From positions 1-64,000 of the forward strand of contig CAJTCU010000012.1 in the NCBI GenBank assembly GCA_910574935.1: a stretch of 64,000 nt of DNA, written 5' to 3'. The translations under genes were made by a program, and so were the position numbers. Position 1 is the stretch's first letter. Every line of letters begins with the position of its first letter. The notes beneath the pieces are model-generated. The model did not search any database and had not been told where the DNA came from. It saw only the letters and a program-made list of their open reading frames with translations. The stretch comes from Oscillospiraceae bacterium. Lineage in GTDB: Bacteria > Bacillota > Clostridia > Oscillospirales > Acutalibacteraceae. Shown here piece by piece: positions 7,476 through 16,534 of this stretch.

Positions 7476-9074
7476 ATGTTGAGGATAAGCGGGCTGCGGC
7501 TGGGGCTGGACTTCACCGAAGCCGGGCTGCGCCAAGCGGCCGCCAAAAAGCTGCGGGTGCCAGAGGGGGCCATAGGCCAGGTTCAGCTGGTGAAAAAGTC
7601 TGTGGACGCCCGGAAAAAAGACCAGGTGTGTTTTGTCTGCGCTGCGGAAGTCCAGGTGGAGGGAGAGGCCCGGCTGCTGGCAAAAAGGAAAGACCCCGGG
7701 GTGCGGCTTGCAAAGCCCTATTGCTACCAGCTGCCAGAGGGCCCCGCCCCGGCCCAGCCCCCAGTGGTGGTGGGGTTTGGCCCGGCGGGGATGTTTGCCG
7801 GGCTAATTCTGGCCCAGTGCGGCCAGCGGCCCATTATCTTGGAGCGGGGCCTGCCCGTGGAGGAGCGGGAGCGGGTGGTACGGGCCTTTTGGCAGAGCCG
7901 CCTTTTGGACCCAGAGTGCAACGTGCAGTTTGGCGAAGGAGGGGCAGGGGCTTTTTCCGACGGGAAGCTGACCACCGGCACCGGAGACGGCCGCATTCGT
8001 AAAGTGCTGGAGGAGTTGGCCAGGGCCGGCGCGCCGGAGGAGATTCTTACAGACGCCAAGCCCCACATTGGCACAGACCGCCTGCCCGGGGTGGTACAGA
8101 AGATTCGGCGGCAGATCCTTGCCCTGGGGGGCCAGGTGCGGTTTTCCACCCGGCTGGTGGGCCTGCTAAGCCAAAACGGCCGGCTTCAGGGCCTGCGGGT
8201 GCAGGGCCCAGCGGGAGAGGCGGTGATTCCCTGCGGCGCGGCCATTCTGGCGGTGGGCCACAGTGCCCGGGACGTGTTCGCGCTGCTGGAGCGCGAGGGC
8301 CTGCCCCTAGCGGCCAAGGCTTTTTCGGTGGGGGTGCGCATAGAGCACCCGGCAGAGCAAATCGACAAAGCCCAGTACGGAGGCTTTGCGGGGCGCCCGG
8401 GCCTGGGCGCGGCGGACTATAAGCTGAACTGCCGCCTGCCTGGGGGCCGGGGGGTGTATACCTTCTGCATGTGTCCTGGGGGCACCGTGACCGGCGCGGC
8501 CTCGGAGCCGGGGGGTGTGGTGACCAATGGCATGAGCCCCTGGGCCCGGGACGGGGCCAATAGCAACGCGGCCCTGCTGGTGGGCGTGGGGCCAGAGGAC
8601 TTTGGCGGGGCGGGCCCCCTGGCGGGGGTGGCCTTTCAGCAAAAGATAGAGCGGGCGGCCTGGCGGCTGGGGGGCGGGAATTACTCGGCCCCGGCCCAGC
8701 GGGTGGAGGATTTTCTAAAGGGCCGCCCCACCCTGCGTTTTGGGGCGGTACAGCCCACATACCTGCCAGGAGTGGCGGCGGGGGATGTGGCGGAATGCCT
8801 GCCGGACTTTGTCAGTGGAGCGCTGCGGCAGGCGCTGCCTCTTTTGGGAAAGCAGCTGGCGGGGTTTGACCATCCGGACGGGGTGCTAACAGCCCCGGAA
8901 ACCAGAAGCTCGTCGCCCGTGCGGGTGCTGCGGGGAGAGGACTGCCAGAGCCTGGGGCTGCGGGGGCTGTTTCCCTGTGGAGAGGGCGCGGGCTACGCGG
9001 GGGGCATTATCTCGGCGGCGGTAGACGGCATCCGCTGTGCGGAAGCTGTGGTGCAGGGCGGAAAATTTTTATAA
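7476..9074 (+). CDS. COG2509-type FAD-dependent dehydrogenase
   Basis: A 532-residue flavoprotein of uncertain substrate. A small N-terminal domain (about 1-90) precedes the FAD motif VVVGFGPAGMFAGL, then FGEGGAGAFSDGKLTTGTG, ILAVGHSARDVF and the C-terminal GEGAGYAGGIISAAVDG, the layout of the COG2509 NAD/FAD-using dehydrogenases. The start at 7476 (M-L-R-I-S) matches how relatives begin; an open frame extends up to 7347 but has no ribosome site. A purine-rich AAGGA lies very close to the ATG, so the TTG one codon later could be the true start. The strong terminator after it ends the run that begins at the deacetylase. Confidence 0.82.
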   Translation: MLRISGLRLGLDFTEAGLRQAAAKKLRVPEGAIGQVQLVKKSVDARKKDQVCFVCAAEVQVEGEARLLAKRKDPGVRLAKPYCYQLPEGPAPAQPPVVVGFGPAGMFAGLILAQCGQRPIILERGLPVEERERVVRAFWQSRLLDPECNVQFGEGGAGAFSDGKLTTGTGDGRIRKVLEELARAGAPEEILTDAKPHIGTDRLPGVVQKIRRQILALGGQVRFSTRLVGLLSQNGRLQGLRVQGPAGEAVIPCGAAILAVGHSARDVFALLEREGLPLAAKAFSVGVRIEHPAEQIDKAQYGGFAGRPGLGAADYKLNCRLPGGRGVYTFCMCPGGTVTGAASEPGGVVTNGMSPWARDGANSNAALLVGVGPEDFGGAGPLAGVAFQQKIERAAWRLGGGNYSAPAQRVEDFLKGRPTLRFGAVQPTYLPGVAAGDVAECLPDFVSGALRQALPLLGKQLAGFDHPDGVLTAPETRSSSPVRVLRGEDCQSLGLRGLFPCGEGAGYAGGIISAAVDGIRCAEAVVQGGKFL

Positions 9075-9111
9075 AAAAGAGCCCTCTCCACAGGGGAGGG
9101 GCTCTTTTTTT
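9073..9111 (+). terminator. intrinsic terminator
   Basis: AGAGCCCTCTCC and GGGGAGGGGCTCT form a stem of about 12 bp with loop ACA, followed by seven T. A-rich sequence on the other side would let it act on the minus strand too. Confidence 0.9.
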
Positions 9112-9143
9112 GCTCTTTATTATGTGTTTTTGCCCAAAGGCCC

Positions 9144-9172
9144 GGCCGGCGGGTGGCCGGCGGGTGGCCGGC
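9144..9172. repeat. 11-bp tandem repeat, 2.6 copies
   Basis: The unit GGCCGGCGGGT occurs twice without change, followed by the first seven bases of a third copy, in the gap between the terminator and the 3' end of the N-acetylhexosamine kinase gene. Confidence 0.7.
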
Positions 9173-9191
9173 AAAGGGGGAAAAGCCCCTT

Positions 9192-10277
9192 TTATTTTCC
9201 CGCGGCCTGGGATACCATGCGGCCCATCTGGGCCCGGTGCTCTTCCATCTGCTTTACCAGGTGGAACTGGTTCCGGCAGCGGTCCAGGTTGTGGCCAGGG
9301 CGGGCGGTACGAAAATACACGTCGCCGTTTAGGTAGTCCGCCAAAAAGCGAATGCCCACTTCATAGGTCATGGCCCAGGCCCCATCGGGCAGGGTGTCCA
9401 GCTCGGCGGGGGTTAGGGCAGCCCCGGCAGAGGACAAAAAGCCCTGGGTGTAGGCCTGAAAAAGCCCCAGGTCAAAGCAAACCTTGTCAAGGTTTGCCTC
9501 GTCCTCGGCAGCGGTGGAAGCTCCGGCCCGAATGGAGTCCCCAAAGTCAAAGGCCGTCAGGCCCGGCATCACAGTGTCCAGGTCAATGACGCACACCGCC
9601 TTGCGGGTGGCCGCGTCAAAGAGGATATTGCTCATTTTTGTGTCGTTGTGGGTCACCCGCAGGGGCAGCTGGCCCTGCTCCAGCATTCCCATCAGCAGGC
9701 CGGCCCGCTCGGCCCGGGACAGGGCAAAGTCCATCTCTGCCGCAACCTCTTTCAGGCGGCCCTTAGGGTCCCTGGAGGCGGCGTCCCGCAGCTGCTGGAC
9801 CCGGGCGGGCGTGTTGTGAAAATCTTTGATAATTTCGTGAAGCGTGGCGGCGGGGTAGCCGCTTAGCATGGCCTGGAACGCCCCAAAGGCCCGGCCCGCC
9901 TCTTCCAGCATATCCGGGCTGTCCGGGGTCTCGAAAGACAGGGTTCCGGCAATGTGCCGGGTGCAGCGCCAATGGTTGCCACTAGCGTCCACAAAAATGG
10001 GCGCGCCCTGGACCGTGGGGACAATTTGAAGGATCTCGCGGTCCGGGTCGCCGCCTTTTTCCAAAACCCGCTGCCGCAGGTAGCGGGTGACGCCCACCAT
10101 GTTTTCCATAATATGGTCAGGGCGGGGGAACACAAAGCGGTTGATCCGCTGGATGATGTATTTTCCGGCCGCCAGGTAGGTATCGTTGATATGGCCGCCG
10201 TGGACAACCTCTAGGCAAGCGGCGGGGTCCAGGCCAAAAGCGGCCAGAACCGGGGGAGTAAGAGCAGTGCTGCTCAT
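9192..10277 (-). CDS. nahK: N-acetylhexosamine 1-kinase (NahK-like)
   Basis: A phosphotransferase-fold sugar kinase of 361 residues that phosphorylates GalNAc/GlcNAc at C1 in the lacto-N-biose/galacto-N-biose pathway. Visible motifs: GHINDTYL near residue 28, the catalytic loop LRVTHNDTKMSNILFD near 206, and the metal-binding VIDLDTVMPG with FDFGDSIRAGAS. GHINxTYL, HNDTK and FDFGDSIR are close to what I recall of Bifidobacterium NahK, as is YEVGIRFLADYLNGD further on. ATG 10277 follows AAAGGAGCG. No lacto-N-biose phosphorylase or UDP-sugar enzymes are adjacent, so the exact hexosamine is unproven. Confidence 0.82.
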   Translation of the reverse strand: MSSTALTPPVLAAFGLDPAACLEVVHGGHINDTYLAAGKYIIQRINRFVFPRPDHIMENMVGVTRYLRQRVLEKGGDPDREILQIVPTVQGAPIFVDASGNHWRCTRHIAGTLSFETPDSPDMLEEAGRAFGAFQAMLSGYPAATLHEIIKDFHNTPARVQQLRDAASRDPKGRLKEVAAEMDFALSRAERAGLLMGMLEQGQLPLRVTHNDTKMSNILFDAATRKAVCVIDLDTVMPGLTAFDFGDSIRAGASTAAEDEANLDKVCFDLGLFQAYTQGFLSSAGAALTPAELDTLPDGAWAMTYEVGIRFLADYLNGDVYFRTARPGHNLDRCRNQFHLVKQMEEHRAQMGRMVSQAAGK

Positions 10278-10324
10278 AGAAAAAGCGCTCCTTTTTGATA
10301 AAGTTAGTAAAAATTTCTATGGAC

Positions 10325-11626
10325 TCAATATCGTAGATTGGTACGCAGAATTACCTCGTCCTGGGCTCCTGCCACCGTTAAGCTGCCGCTGTGGGCCAGG
10401 GCAATTTCCGCAGAGTTTTCCAGCCCCCGCAGTTCGCTGTCTTTCTCCGGGGCGTCGTCAAACAACCAGGACAAAAGCTCCGCAAAGCTTTTTCCCCGGG
10501 GGGAAAACCGCTTTTTTTCTGGCAGAACGCCGCTGTACACAGCCTCCAGCCGCAGGGCGTCCTCTCCGGGAATCACGGTAAACCGCAGGCGCCGCCGCCC
10601 TTCAAAGGCGGCCGCGTCCAGGCAGGCCCGGGTAAGCATCTCGTTTACCACAATGCACAGCTCGGCGGTGGTAAAAGGCACGTCGCCCATAGCGGCGCTG
10701 CACTGGAAATCAATGTCGTTCTGGGCCGCAAAGGCCGCTTTGGTGGCAATGACCGCGTTGAGATAGTGGTTCTCGTGGTAGCGCTCCAGAATCGGGTTCC
10801 CGGCGGCGTTGCGTTTTGTCATGTTTATGTACACAGGGATACGTTCCTGCTGGCCCTCGCGCATCAGCTGCACCACAGTGTCCAGGGCGTACTCGCCGGT
10901 TTTCTGGGCGGCGCGTACCTCACGAATCGCGGCCAGCATGTCCATGTAGTCGCCAGACTCCATTTCCATCATGTGGCGGCGGGCCTCCTGCTTGGCGTTT
11001 TCGGCCTGGCAGCGCCCGGCCTGGTACACGCTGCGCAGGGTGAAAAGCATCAGGGCATACACGGCCACAGCCACCAGCAGCCGCCCGGCGGGGGTGCGCA
11101 CCCGCAAAACCAGGTCCAGCTGGCCCAAACACAGCAAGTACTGGAACACAGCGGCCAGTATCATGCCCACCATAAAGAAAGAGGGGCCCCGGTCCGCAAA
11201 GCGCTGTAGGGGCCGGTAAAGGCACAGGCCAAACAGCAGGTATAGAAGCAGCGTGGCTATTACAGAGATAATGCCCCCCGGCGCGCCTGCCACAGAAAAG
11301 GGCATAACCCCCAAAAGAAGGGGCAGGAACAGCAGAAGAAAGGCAAAGTTTGCCATACAGAGCATGGCCAAAAAGAGTTTTTGCAGCAGATTATTGGTCT
11401 GTATGAAAAAGGAGGCCCCAAAGAACAGCGCGGCCCCTGCCGCGCAGGGAAGCTGCTGGCTTAGCACAGGGCCCTGGGCCACCCCTTTGAGCAAAACAGA
11501 GGCCACGATGGAAAGGATATATACCCCGGCGGTGACCCCGACGGTGGCCCAAATGCGGTAGCGGTCCTGAAACAGGGTGATAAATAGCCCTGCCATACAC
11601 AGAAAGATGACCGGGAAATAAACCAT
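10325..11626 (-). CDS. GHKL-type membrane sensor, degenerate kinase
   Basis: A 433-residue protein with about six or seven hydrophobic segments in the first 210 residues, then a cytoplasmic region shaped like AgrC-type GHKL kinases. The expected phospho-acceptor (HDxxNHL in AgrC relatives) is not present where the dimerisation helices should be (around EMESGDYMDMLAAIREV), the N-box is reduced to VVNEMLTRA, and no GxGL lid is visible. It may be a pseudokinase or sense without phosphorylating. ATG 11626 is chosen because AAGGAGT lies seven bases upstream. No response regulator is adjacent. It lies 47 bp upstream of nahK on the same strand. Confidence 0.6.
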   Translation of the reverse strand: MVYFPVIFLCMAGLFITLFQDRYRIWATVGVTAGVYILSIVASVLLKGVAQGPVLSQQLPCAAGAALFFGASFFIQTNNLLQKLFLAMLCMANFAFLLLFLPLLLGVMPFSVAGAPGGIISVIATLLLYLLFGLCLYRPLQRFADRGPSFFMVGMILAAVFQYLLCLGQLDLVLRVRTPAGRLLVAVAVYALMLFTLRSVYQAGRCQAENAKQEARRHMMEMESGDYMDMLAAIREVRAAQKTGEYALDTVVQLMREGQQERIPVYINMTKRNAAGNPILERYHENHYLNAVIATKAAFAAQNDIDFQCSAAMGDVPFTTAELCIVVNEMLTRACLDAAAFEGRRRLRFTVIPGEDALRLEAVYSGVLPEKKRFSPRGKSFAELLSWLFDDAPEKDSELRGLENSAEIALAHSGSLTVAGAQDEVILRTNLRY

Positions 11627-11854
11627 TGCAATACTCCTTATAGGTATAGTAACGCGACAGGCGGCTATACCGCCCGTTCCAAAGAGCGTCTGCCCCTTTG
11701 CGCGAACTATACGAAAATAAGCTGCGGACAAAGGTCCACAGCCTATTGTAGCATATTTTCCTATATAATACCAGACCTAAATGAAAAACAAACAAAAAAG
11801 AAATTGGAAAGGATCGAAATTTTGGTTTTGGGCGGCACAGCGCCAGCGGCGGGG

Positions 11855-12664
11855 CTATATTTTCAGGTCCATACAGGGGCAGCGCAAAAGGGCGGCGGGC
11901 TCGGTGGCCGTAGCGGCGGCATAGGCGGCCTTGGCCCGGGCCCGGCGGTATTTCCGCAGCTCGGGGGACTCGGGTTTAAACATGGGCTTCTTCTCCTCCC
12001 GCCGGGTCCGCTCCTTTTTCTCCCGCACCACTTTCTTTTTCCCGTTCCGGTCTCTGGTCACAGTGGTGGTTTTTCGCTTTACGGTATACTTCTTTTTGCT
12101 TCGGCGGGGCAAACGCCTGGCCTGGGCCTCTTCCTTGCGGGCCTTGGCCTGCTCGGCCTCATTGGGCAGCTGGCTGTATTCGCCCCGGCGGTAATAGTCG
12201 TTGGTGCTCTTGTTCAGCAGGTCGCAGCGCTCCAGCTGGCCCACCATGCGCTTCATTTTTTCTTCTTTGCTTAGGCTTGCGTCCCGCTCAATGGCCCGTA
12301 TTTGGCTAAGGGAAGAGCCCACATAGCACATCTTCAGCCGCTGGACCTCCTCTTTGGTACGGCACATTTTCAGCCGCTGCTGGTAGATCCGCTGCTCCCG
12401 CTCGTTGGCTTCCAGCTGGGCGTAGGAGTCGGGGTCCTGGGTTTGCAGATAGAGGCGCTCTTGGGTGGTAAGTTTTTGGCCCGCAAAAACCTTTTGCTGA
12501 ATGCCCCGCAGGCGCTGTTTGCTCTGCTCCTCGTCCTCTTCCTGGCAGGAGCCGTCCGGGCTGGGGGCCTTGTGGCTGGAGAAGTCCCCTTGGCGCTGCT
12601 TTAGCTCCCACTGCATTTGGAGTTTTAAATTTTTGGTATAGGCGTTGATGGAGCCGGTTGACAT
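11855..12664 (-). CDS. highly charged protein of unknown function
   Basis: I do not recognise this 269-residue protein. It has no signal peptide or membrane segment. Residues 1-150 are rich in Gln, Glu, Lys and Arg with long predicted helices. From about 185 to 250 it is strikingly basic (runs such as RRLPRRSKKKYTVKRK and KKKVVREKKERTRREEKK), suggesting nucleic-acid or ribosome contact. Four cysteines occur: C-x5-C-x10-C in mid-protein (MCRTKEEVQRLKMC) and a terminal LLRCPCMD. ATG 12664 follows AGGAGG at a good distance. The 5' neighbour is the divergent sugar operon. Confidence 0.6.
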   Translation of the reverse strand: MSTGSINAYTKNLKLQMQWELKQRQGDFSSHKAPSPDGSCQEEDEEQSKQRLRGIQQKVFAGQKLTTQERLYLQTQDPDSYAQLEANEREQRIYQQRLKMCRTKEEVQRLKMCYVGSSLSQIRAIERDASLSKEEKMKRMVGQLERCDLLNKSTNDYYRRGEYSQLPNEAEQAKARKEEAQARRLPRRSKKKYTVKRKTTTVTRDRNGKKKVVREKKERTRREEKKPMFKPESPELRKYRRARAKAAYAAATATEPAALLRCPCMDLKI

Positions 12665-12857
12665 GGTGAGAACCTCCTGACAAAGGGACCGTGGAATATC
12701 GTGCTTTATTTGCCTTAAGCAAAACGATATGGCCGGCCCATAAAGATGGACCCCATGGGGCGGCGGGGAATTGGGGAAATGGCCGCTAGCCAGGGAAAAG
12801 AGAACCCTCTTATACAATAAGTCGGCGTAAAATTTGGAAAAATAACCCCAAACCCGC

Positions 12858-12886
12858 TTGCGCTTCTTAAAAAGGTGTGGTACAAT
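12858..12886 (+). promoter_or_regulatory. promoter of the sugar operon
   Basis: TTGCGC at 12858-12863 and TACAAT at 12881-12886 are 17 bases apart, and the gene starts about 70 bases downstream. The same box pair at the same spacing precedes carA. Confidence 0.6.
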
Positions 12887-12958
12887 CTCCTAAATAGCCG
12901 GGAACCCGGTGAAAAAATATTCTATTATTTTGTTTGAAATCATAGGAGGATTCGCAAA

Positions 12959-13810
12959 ATGCCATTGGTAAAGGTGAAGGACCTGCTGGCCCATGCCACA
13001 GAGAACCATTACGGCGTGGCGGCTGTGAACGTGTTCAATTATGAGACGGTTAAGTGGGTGGCCCAGGCGGCCGGCCAAGAGAACATGCCGGTGATTATTC
13101 AGCTGTATCCCGGCTTTTCCGACTACATAGAGCTGCGGCATGTGGCGTCTATTGCCCGGGCCTTCGCGGAAGAGTCCCCTGTGCCCATTGCCGTGCACCT
13201 GGACCACTCCGCCAGCTACGAGATTGCCGTGGGAGGCATTAAGGCCGGGTTCCCCTCTGTGATGGTGGACGGCTCCGCCCTGCCGTATGAGGAGAACGTG
13301 GCGGTTACCGCCGCCGTGGTGCGCACCGCCGCTGTGTTCGGCGTCGACGTGGAGGCAGAGCTGGGCCACGTGGGCTCTGGCGCGCGGCTGGACGATATTG
13401 TCAACGCCGGCCACTACACCAACGTGGACCAGGCTGTGGAGTTTGTGCGGCGCACTGGCTGCGGGTCCCTGGCGGTGGCCGTGGGCAATGCCCATGGCGA
13501 GTATGTGCAAAAGCCCAGCCTGGACTTTGCCCGCATTGCAGCCCTGCGCAAGGCCCTGCCCGTGCCCCTGGTGCTGCACGGCTGCTCGGACATTCCCCAC
13601 GAGCAGCTGCAAGAGAGCGTGCGGCTGGGCATGAGCAAGTTTAACATTGCCACCGAGTACTTCCGGGCCTGCGGGGCCAGCATTGCCGCCAGTGTGGAGA
13701 ACGCCCAGAAGGGCGGCTTCCCCGGGCTGATGATGGACGCCGCCCAGGGGGCCATTGACTTTGTCCGGGGCAAAATGCGCCTGCTGAACCCGGACGGGGT
13801 CACACTGTAG
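12959..13810 (+). CDS. class II fructose-bisphosphate/ketose-bisphosphate aldolase
   Basis: A zinc-dependent aldolase of the Fba/KbaY/GatY/IolJ group, 283 residues, splitting a ketose (bis)phosphate into DHAP and an aldehyde. Metal and catalytic sites visible: VHLDHSAS with the catalytic Asp and first zinc His (around residues 80-87), VEAELGHVG, GNAHGEY and LVLHGCSDIP. ATG follows AGGAGG. It is the first gene of the operon with the PfkB kinase (15-base gap) and the FucI-like isomerase, so it most likely cleaves the product of that kinase. Which sugar cannot be told from sequence alone. Confidence 0.88.
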   Translation: MPLVKVKDLLAHATENHYGVAAVNVFNYETVKWVAQAAGQENMPVIIQLYPGFSDYIELRHVASIARAFAEESPVPIAVHLDHSASYEIAVGGIKAGFPSVMVDGSALPYEENVAVTAAVVRTAAVFGVDVEAELGHVGSGARLDDIVNAGHYTNVDQAVEFVRRTGCGSLAVAVGNAHGEYVQKPSLDFARIAALRKALPVPLVLHGCSDIPHEQLQESVRLGMSKFNIATEYFRACGASIAASVENAQKGGFPGLMMDAAQGAIDFVRGKMRLLNPDGVTL

Positions 13811-13825
13811 GAGGGGGCTTCAACT

Positions 13826-14788
13826 TTGAAAAAATACGATATCGCGGGCTATGACATGCCCTGCGTGGATCTGCTGGTAAACGTGGACGTGTTCCCAAAG
13901 CCCAACGGCGGCACCGGGGTGAACGCCCTAAGCTGGCAGGGGGGCGGCAAGGTGGCCTCTGGCCTGGCGGCGGCGGCGCGGCTGGGGGCCCGGTGCGCCA
14001 TTCTGGGGGCTGTGGGCAGCGACGACTACGGGCGCTTTGTAGAGAAGGACTTCCAGCGCCATGGGGTAGACACCGCCGGCCTGTATCCCCGAGAGGGGGA
14101 GACCACCTCCCTGTCCATTGTCATCAGCGACCGGGAGACCCAGGGCCGCAGCATTGTCTACCGCCACGGCAGCGCCGCCCCCCTGGACCCCCATGAGCTG
14201 AACCAGGCTGTTTTGGCGGACTGCCAGTGGTTCTTCATCTCCCACGTAACCGAGACGGCTATGGCCGGGGTGCGCCAGGCGAAAGCGGCGGGGGCCAAGG
14301 TGATGGTAGACGCGGACTCTTACTCCTCGGAGCTTATGGAGCAGATCGGCCAGATTAACGTGTTCATTGGCTCCGAGTTCTTCTATGACGTGCTGTTCCA
14401 CGATAAAAACTACCAGGCCAACTGCAAGGAGATCTGCGCCAAAGGCCCAGAGGTGGCTGTTTTTACCCTGGGGCCCAAGGGCTCCGTGGGCTATAGCCAG
14501 GAGGCCGGGTTTTTCCAGGTGCCGGCGTATCAGGTGCCGGTCATGGATACCACCGGCGCAGGGGACGTGTTCCACGGGGCGTACCTGGCGGCCGCGGTGC
14601 GGGGGCTGGCCCCGGTGGAGTGCGCCCGGGTGGCCACGGCGGCCGCGTGCATTAAGTGCACAAGAATGGGGGGCCGGGCCGGGGTGCCAGACTGGGACAC
14701 GGCCCAAAAGCTGCTGCAAACCGGGGAGATCGACTATACCGAAATCGACCGGCGCGCCGCTTTCTACGCGGCGGGCCTCCAGCTGTAG
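13826..14788 (+). CDS. PfkB-family sugar kinase
   Basis: A ribokinase/PfkB-fold kinase of 320 residues. The N-terminal substrate region GGTGVNALSWQGGGKVASGLA and the C-terminal ATP/catalytic motif DTTGAGDVFHGAYLAA (catalytic Asp of GAGD) are intact. The start is TTG 13826, backed by AGGAGGGGGC. It probably phosphorylates the ketose made by the isomerase downstream so that the aldolase upstream can cut it. A long imperfect hairpin (about 14787-14850) sits between this gene and the isomerase and may protect or end part of the transcript. Confidence 0.86.
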   Translation: MKKYDIAGYDMPCVDLLVNVDVFPKPNGGTGVNALSWQGGGKVASGLAAAARLGARCAILGAVGSDDYGRFVEKDFQRHGVDTAGLYPREGETTSLSIVISDRETQGRSIVYRHGSAAPLDPHELNQAVLADCQWFFISHVTETAMAGVRQAKAAGAKVMVDADSYSSELMEQIGQINVFIGSEFFYDVLFHDKNYQANCKEICAKGPEVAVFTLGPKGSVGYSQEAGFFQVPAYQVPVMDTTGAGDVFHGAYLAAAVRGLAPVECARVATAAACIKCTRMGGRAGVPDWDTAQKLLQTGEIDYTEIDRRAAFYAAGLQL

Positions 14789-14889
14789 GGCCTTTGGCAG
14801 GGAGGGGCTTTGCGCCAGCCCACCCATACCGCCGCCCTGCCCAAAGCCGCCAACCGAATGGTAATATAGAATAAAAGGAGCAGCTACCT

Positions 14890-16269
14890 ATGAAAAAACC
14901 TACCATCATCCTGGGCGTGGCCCCCACCAAGCGGGGCTTCCTCAGCATGGAAGAGGCTAAGCGCCAAAAGGACAAGTTTATGGCCGTCATTCGGGGCATA
15001 AAGCCCGACGTGGTGAAGATTGTGGACATTGACGACCTGTGCGAAAACGGCATTCTTTTTCAAACCGACAAAATTTCCGCCGTGGTGGAGAAGTTCCGGG
15101 ACGCCCGGATTGACGCCCTGTTCACCCCCCACTGCGATTTCGGCGAGGAGCAGTGCACCGCCGGGGTGGCCGCCGCCCTGAAGCTGCCCACCCTAATGTG
15201 GGGGGCCCGGGACGAGCGCCCCAACACCGACCAGGGCCGGGGCCGGGACACCCAGTGCGGCATGTTTGCCTGCACCAAGGTGCTGCGGCGCTTTGGGGTG
15301 ACCTACAGCTACATCTGGAACTGCGAGACCGAAAGCGAAGATTTCCGCCAGGGCTTCGAGAACTTCATCCGCACCGTGGCGGTGATAAAGGCCGTGAAGG
15401 GCATGCGCATTGCCAAGTTTGGGGCCCGGCCCCAGCCCTTTATGAGCGTGATGGACAACGAGGGCGCCCTGGCCGCCAAGCTGGGGGCCGCGGTGGTGCC
15501 CATTTCGCCCGTGGCAGTGGGGGGCCTGGCGGACCAAATCATCCGTGAAAAGAGGCATATGGAGTATTTGGCGGACTTTGCCGGGCGCTTCGATACCGGC
15601 CGCACCGCGCCGGAAAAGGTGGAGCGCATTGCCGCCGTAAAGCTGGCGGTGCAGCGGCTGATGGAGGAGAACCGCTGCTCCGCCGGGGCCATGGAGTGCT
15701 GGAGCGCCGCCCAGCTGATGGGCGCGCCGGTGTGCGCCGTGCTGGGCGAGATGGCCGACGCGGGCCTGCCCCTTTCCTGCGAAACAGACGTAAACGGCGC
15801 GGTGACCATGGCCATGCTGCAAGCCGCCGCCCTGGGCGAGGAGGCCGTGTTCCTGGCGGACCTGACCATCCGCCACCCGGAAAACGACAACGCCGAGCTG
15901 CTGTGGCACTGCGGGCCCTTCCCCTACTCCCTAAAGGACGCCGCCTGCCCGGCGGGCCTGGTGGAAGGCCAGGAGCGCTTTAAGATGCGCAGCGGCGGCA
16001 TTACAGTGTGCCGCTTTGACGAGGCCGAGGGCCAGTACTATCTCTTTGGCGGAGAGGGCCGGGCCGTGGACGGCCCCGAGACCACGGGCACCTATGTGTG
16101 GCTGGAGACGGACAACTGGAAGCGCTGGGAAGAAAAGCTGATGTTTGGCCCCTATATCCACCATGTGGGCGGGGTATACGGCAGCTATAAGCCCGTGCTG
16201 CGAGAGGCCGCCCGGTATCTGGGGCTGATGTTCGACGACGCGGACCAGCAGGGAATCTATAGCCTGTAA
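14890..16269 (+). CDS. L-fucose/L-arabinose isomerase family protein
   Basis: A 459-residue member of the FucI/AraA superfamily (COG2407-like), which interconverts aldoses and ketoses with a divalent metal. Family-typical pieces include FTPHCDFGEEQ near residue 78, a long C-terminal domain with CETDVNGAVTM (metal-site Glu/Asp region), LADLTIRH and HHVGGVYG. It is shorter than classical FucI (about 590 residues) and similar to the unnamed FucI-like isomerases found in several catabolic operons. ATG follows AAAAGGAGC. A terminator directly after it closes the aldolase-kinase-isomerase operon. Confidence 0.82.
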   Translation: MKKPTIILGVAPTKRGFLSMEEAKRQKDKFMAVIRGIKPDVVKIVDIDDLCENGILFQTDKISAVVEKFRDARIDALFTPHCDFGEEQCTAGVAAALKLPTLMWGARDERPNTDQGRGRDTQCGMFACTKVLRRFGVTYSYIWNCETESEDFRQGFENFIRTVAVIKAVKGMRIAKFGARPQPFMSVMDNEGALAAKLGAAVVPISPVAVGGLADQIIREKRHMEYLADFAGRFDTGRTAPEKVERIAAVKLAVQRLMEENRCSAGAMECWSAAQLMGAPVCAVLGEMADAGLPLSCETDVNGAVTMAMLQAAALGEEAVFLADLTIRHPENDNAELLWHCGPFPYSLKDAACPAGLVEGQERFKMRSGGITVCRFDEAEGQYYLFGGEGRAVDGPETTGTYVWLETDNWKRWEEKLMFGPYIHHVGGVYGSYKPVLREAARYLGLMFDDADQQGIYSL

Positions 16270-16287
16270 AAGGAATAGGACCAGGGT

Positions 16288-16321
16288 AAAAAAGCGCTGC
16301 CGCAAACTGGCGGCGCTTTTT
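16288..16321 (+). terminator. intrinsic terminator of the sugar operon
   Basis: AAAAAGCGCTGCCG pairs with GGCGGCGCTTTTT around a short loop; the A and T runs make it usable from either side. Confidence 0.85.
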
Positions 16322-16408
16322 GCGGGGGGAGTGGCGGAAGGGTGGGGGGCCGGTAAGGAAATAGAGAGGGAAACAACGCGTTTGGGCACTCCCTTCCCAC
16401 ATCCACCG

Positions 16409-16437
16409 TTGCGTTTTCCCGCCAGAAGTGGTATAAT
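16409..16437 (+). promoter_or_regulatory. promoter of nfnAB
   Basis: TTGCGT at 16409-16414 and TATAAT at 16432-16437 with exactly 17 bases between. The in-frame ATG at 16437 falls inside the -10 box, which rules it out as the nfnA start and supports the TTG at 16535. Confidence 0.75.
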
Positions 16438-16534
16438 GAAAACCAGCCTGTGCCTAAAAGGAAACACGCCGGGCACACGCCAAGAAGCCAAACATTTTTT
16501 TGGGGGAAATTTGCACACAAAGGTTGTGATAACA

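Noticed and set aside
12959-16269. Assignment of the aldolase-kinase-isomerase operon to fucose, inositol or sulfoquinovose
   Set aside because: Family membership fits several pathways equally; no diagnostic neighbour such as a transporter, dehydratase or sulfolactaldehyde enzyme is present.
16437-16534. Upstream ATG start for nfnA at 16437
   Set aside because: The ATG overlaps a TATAAT box of a well-spaced promoter, and relatives begin at the M-Y-K-I-V position.
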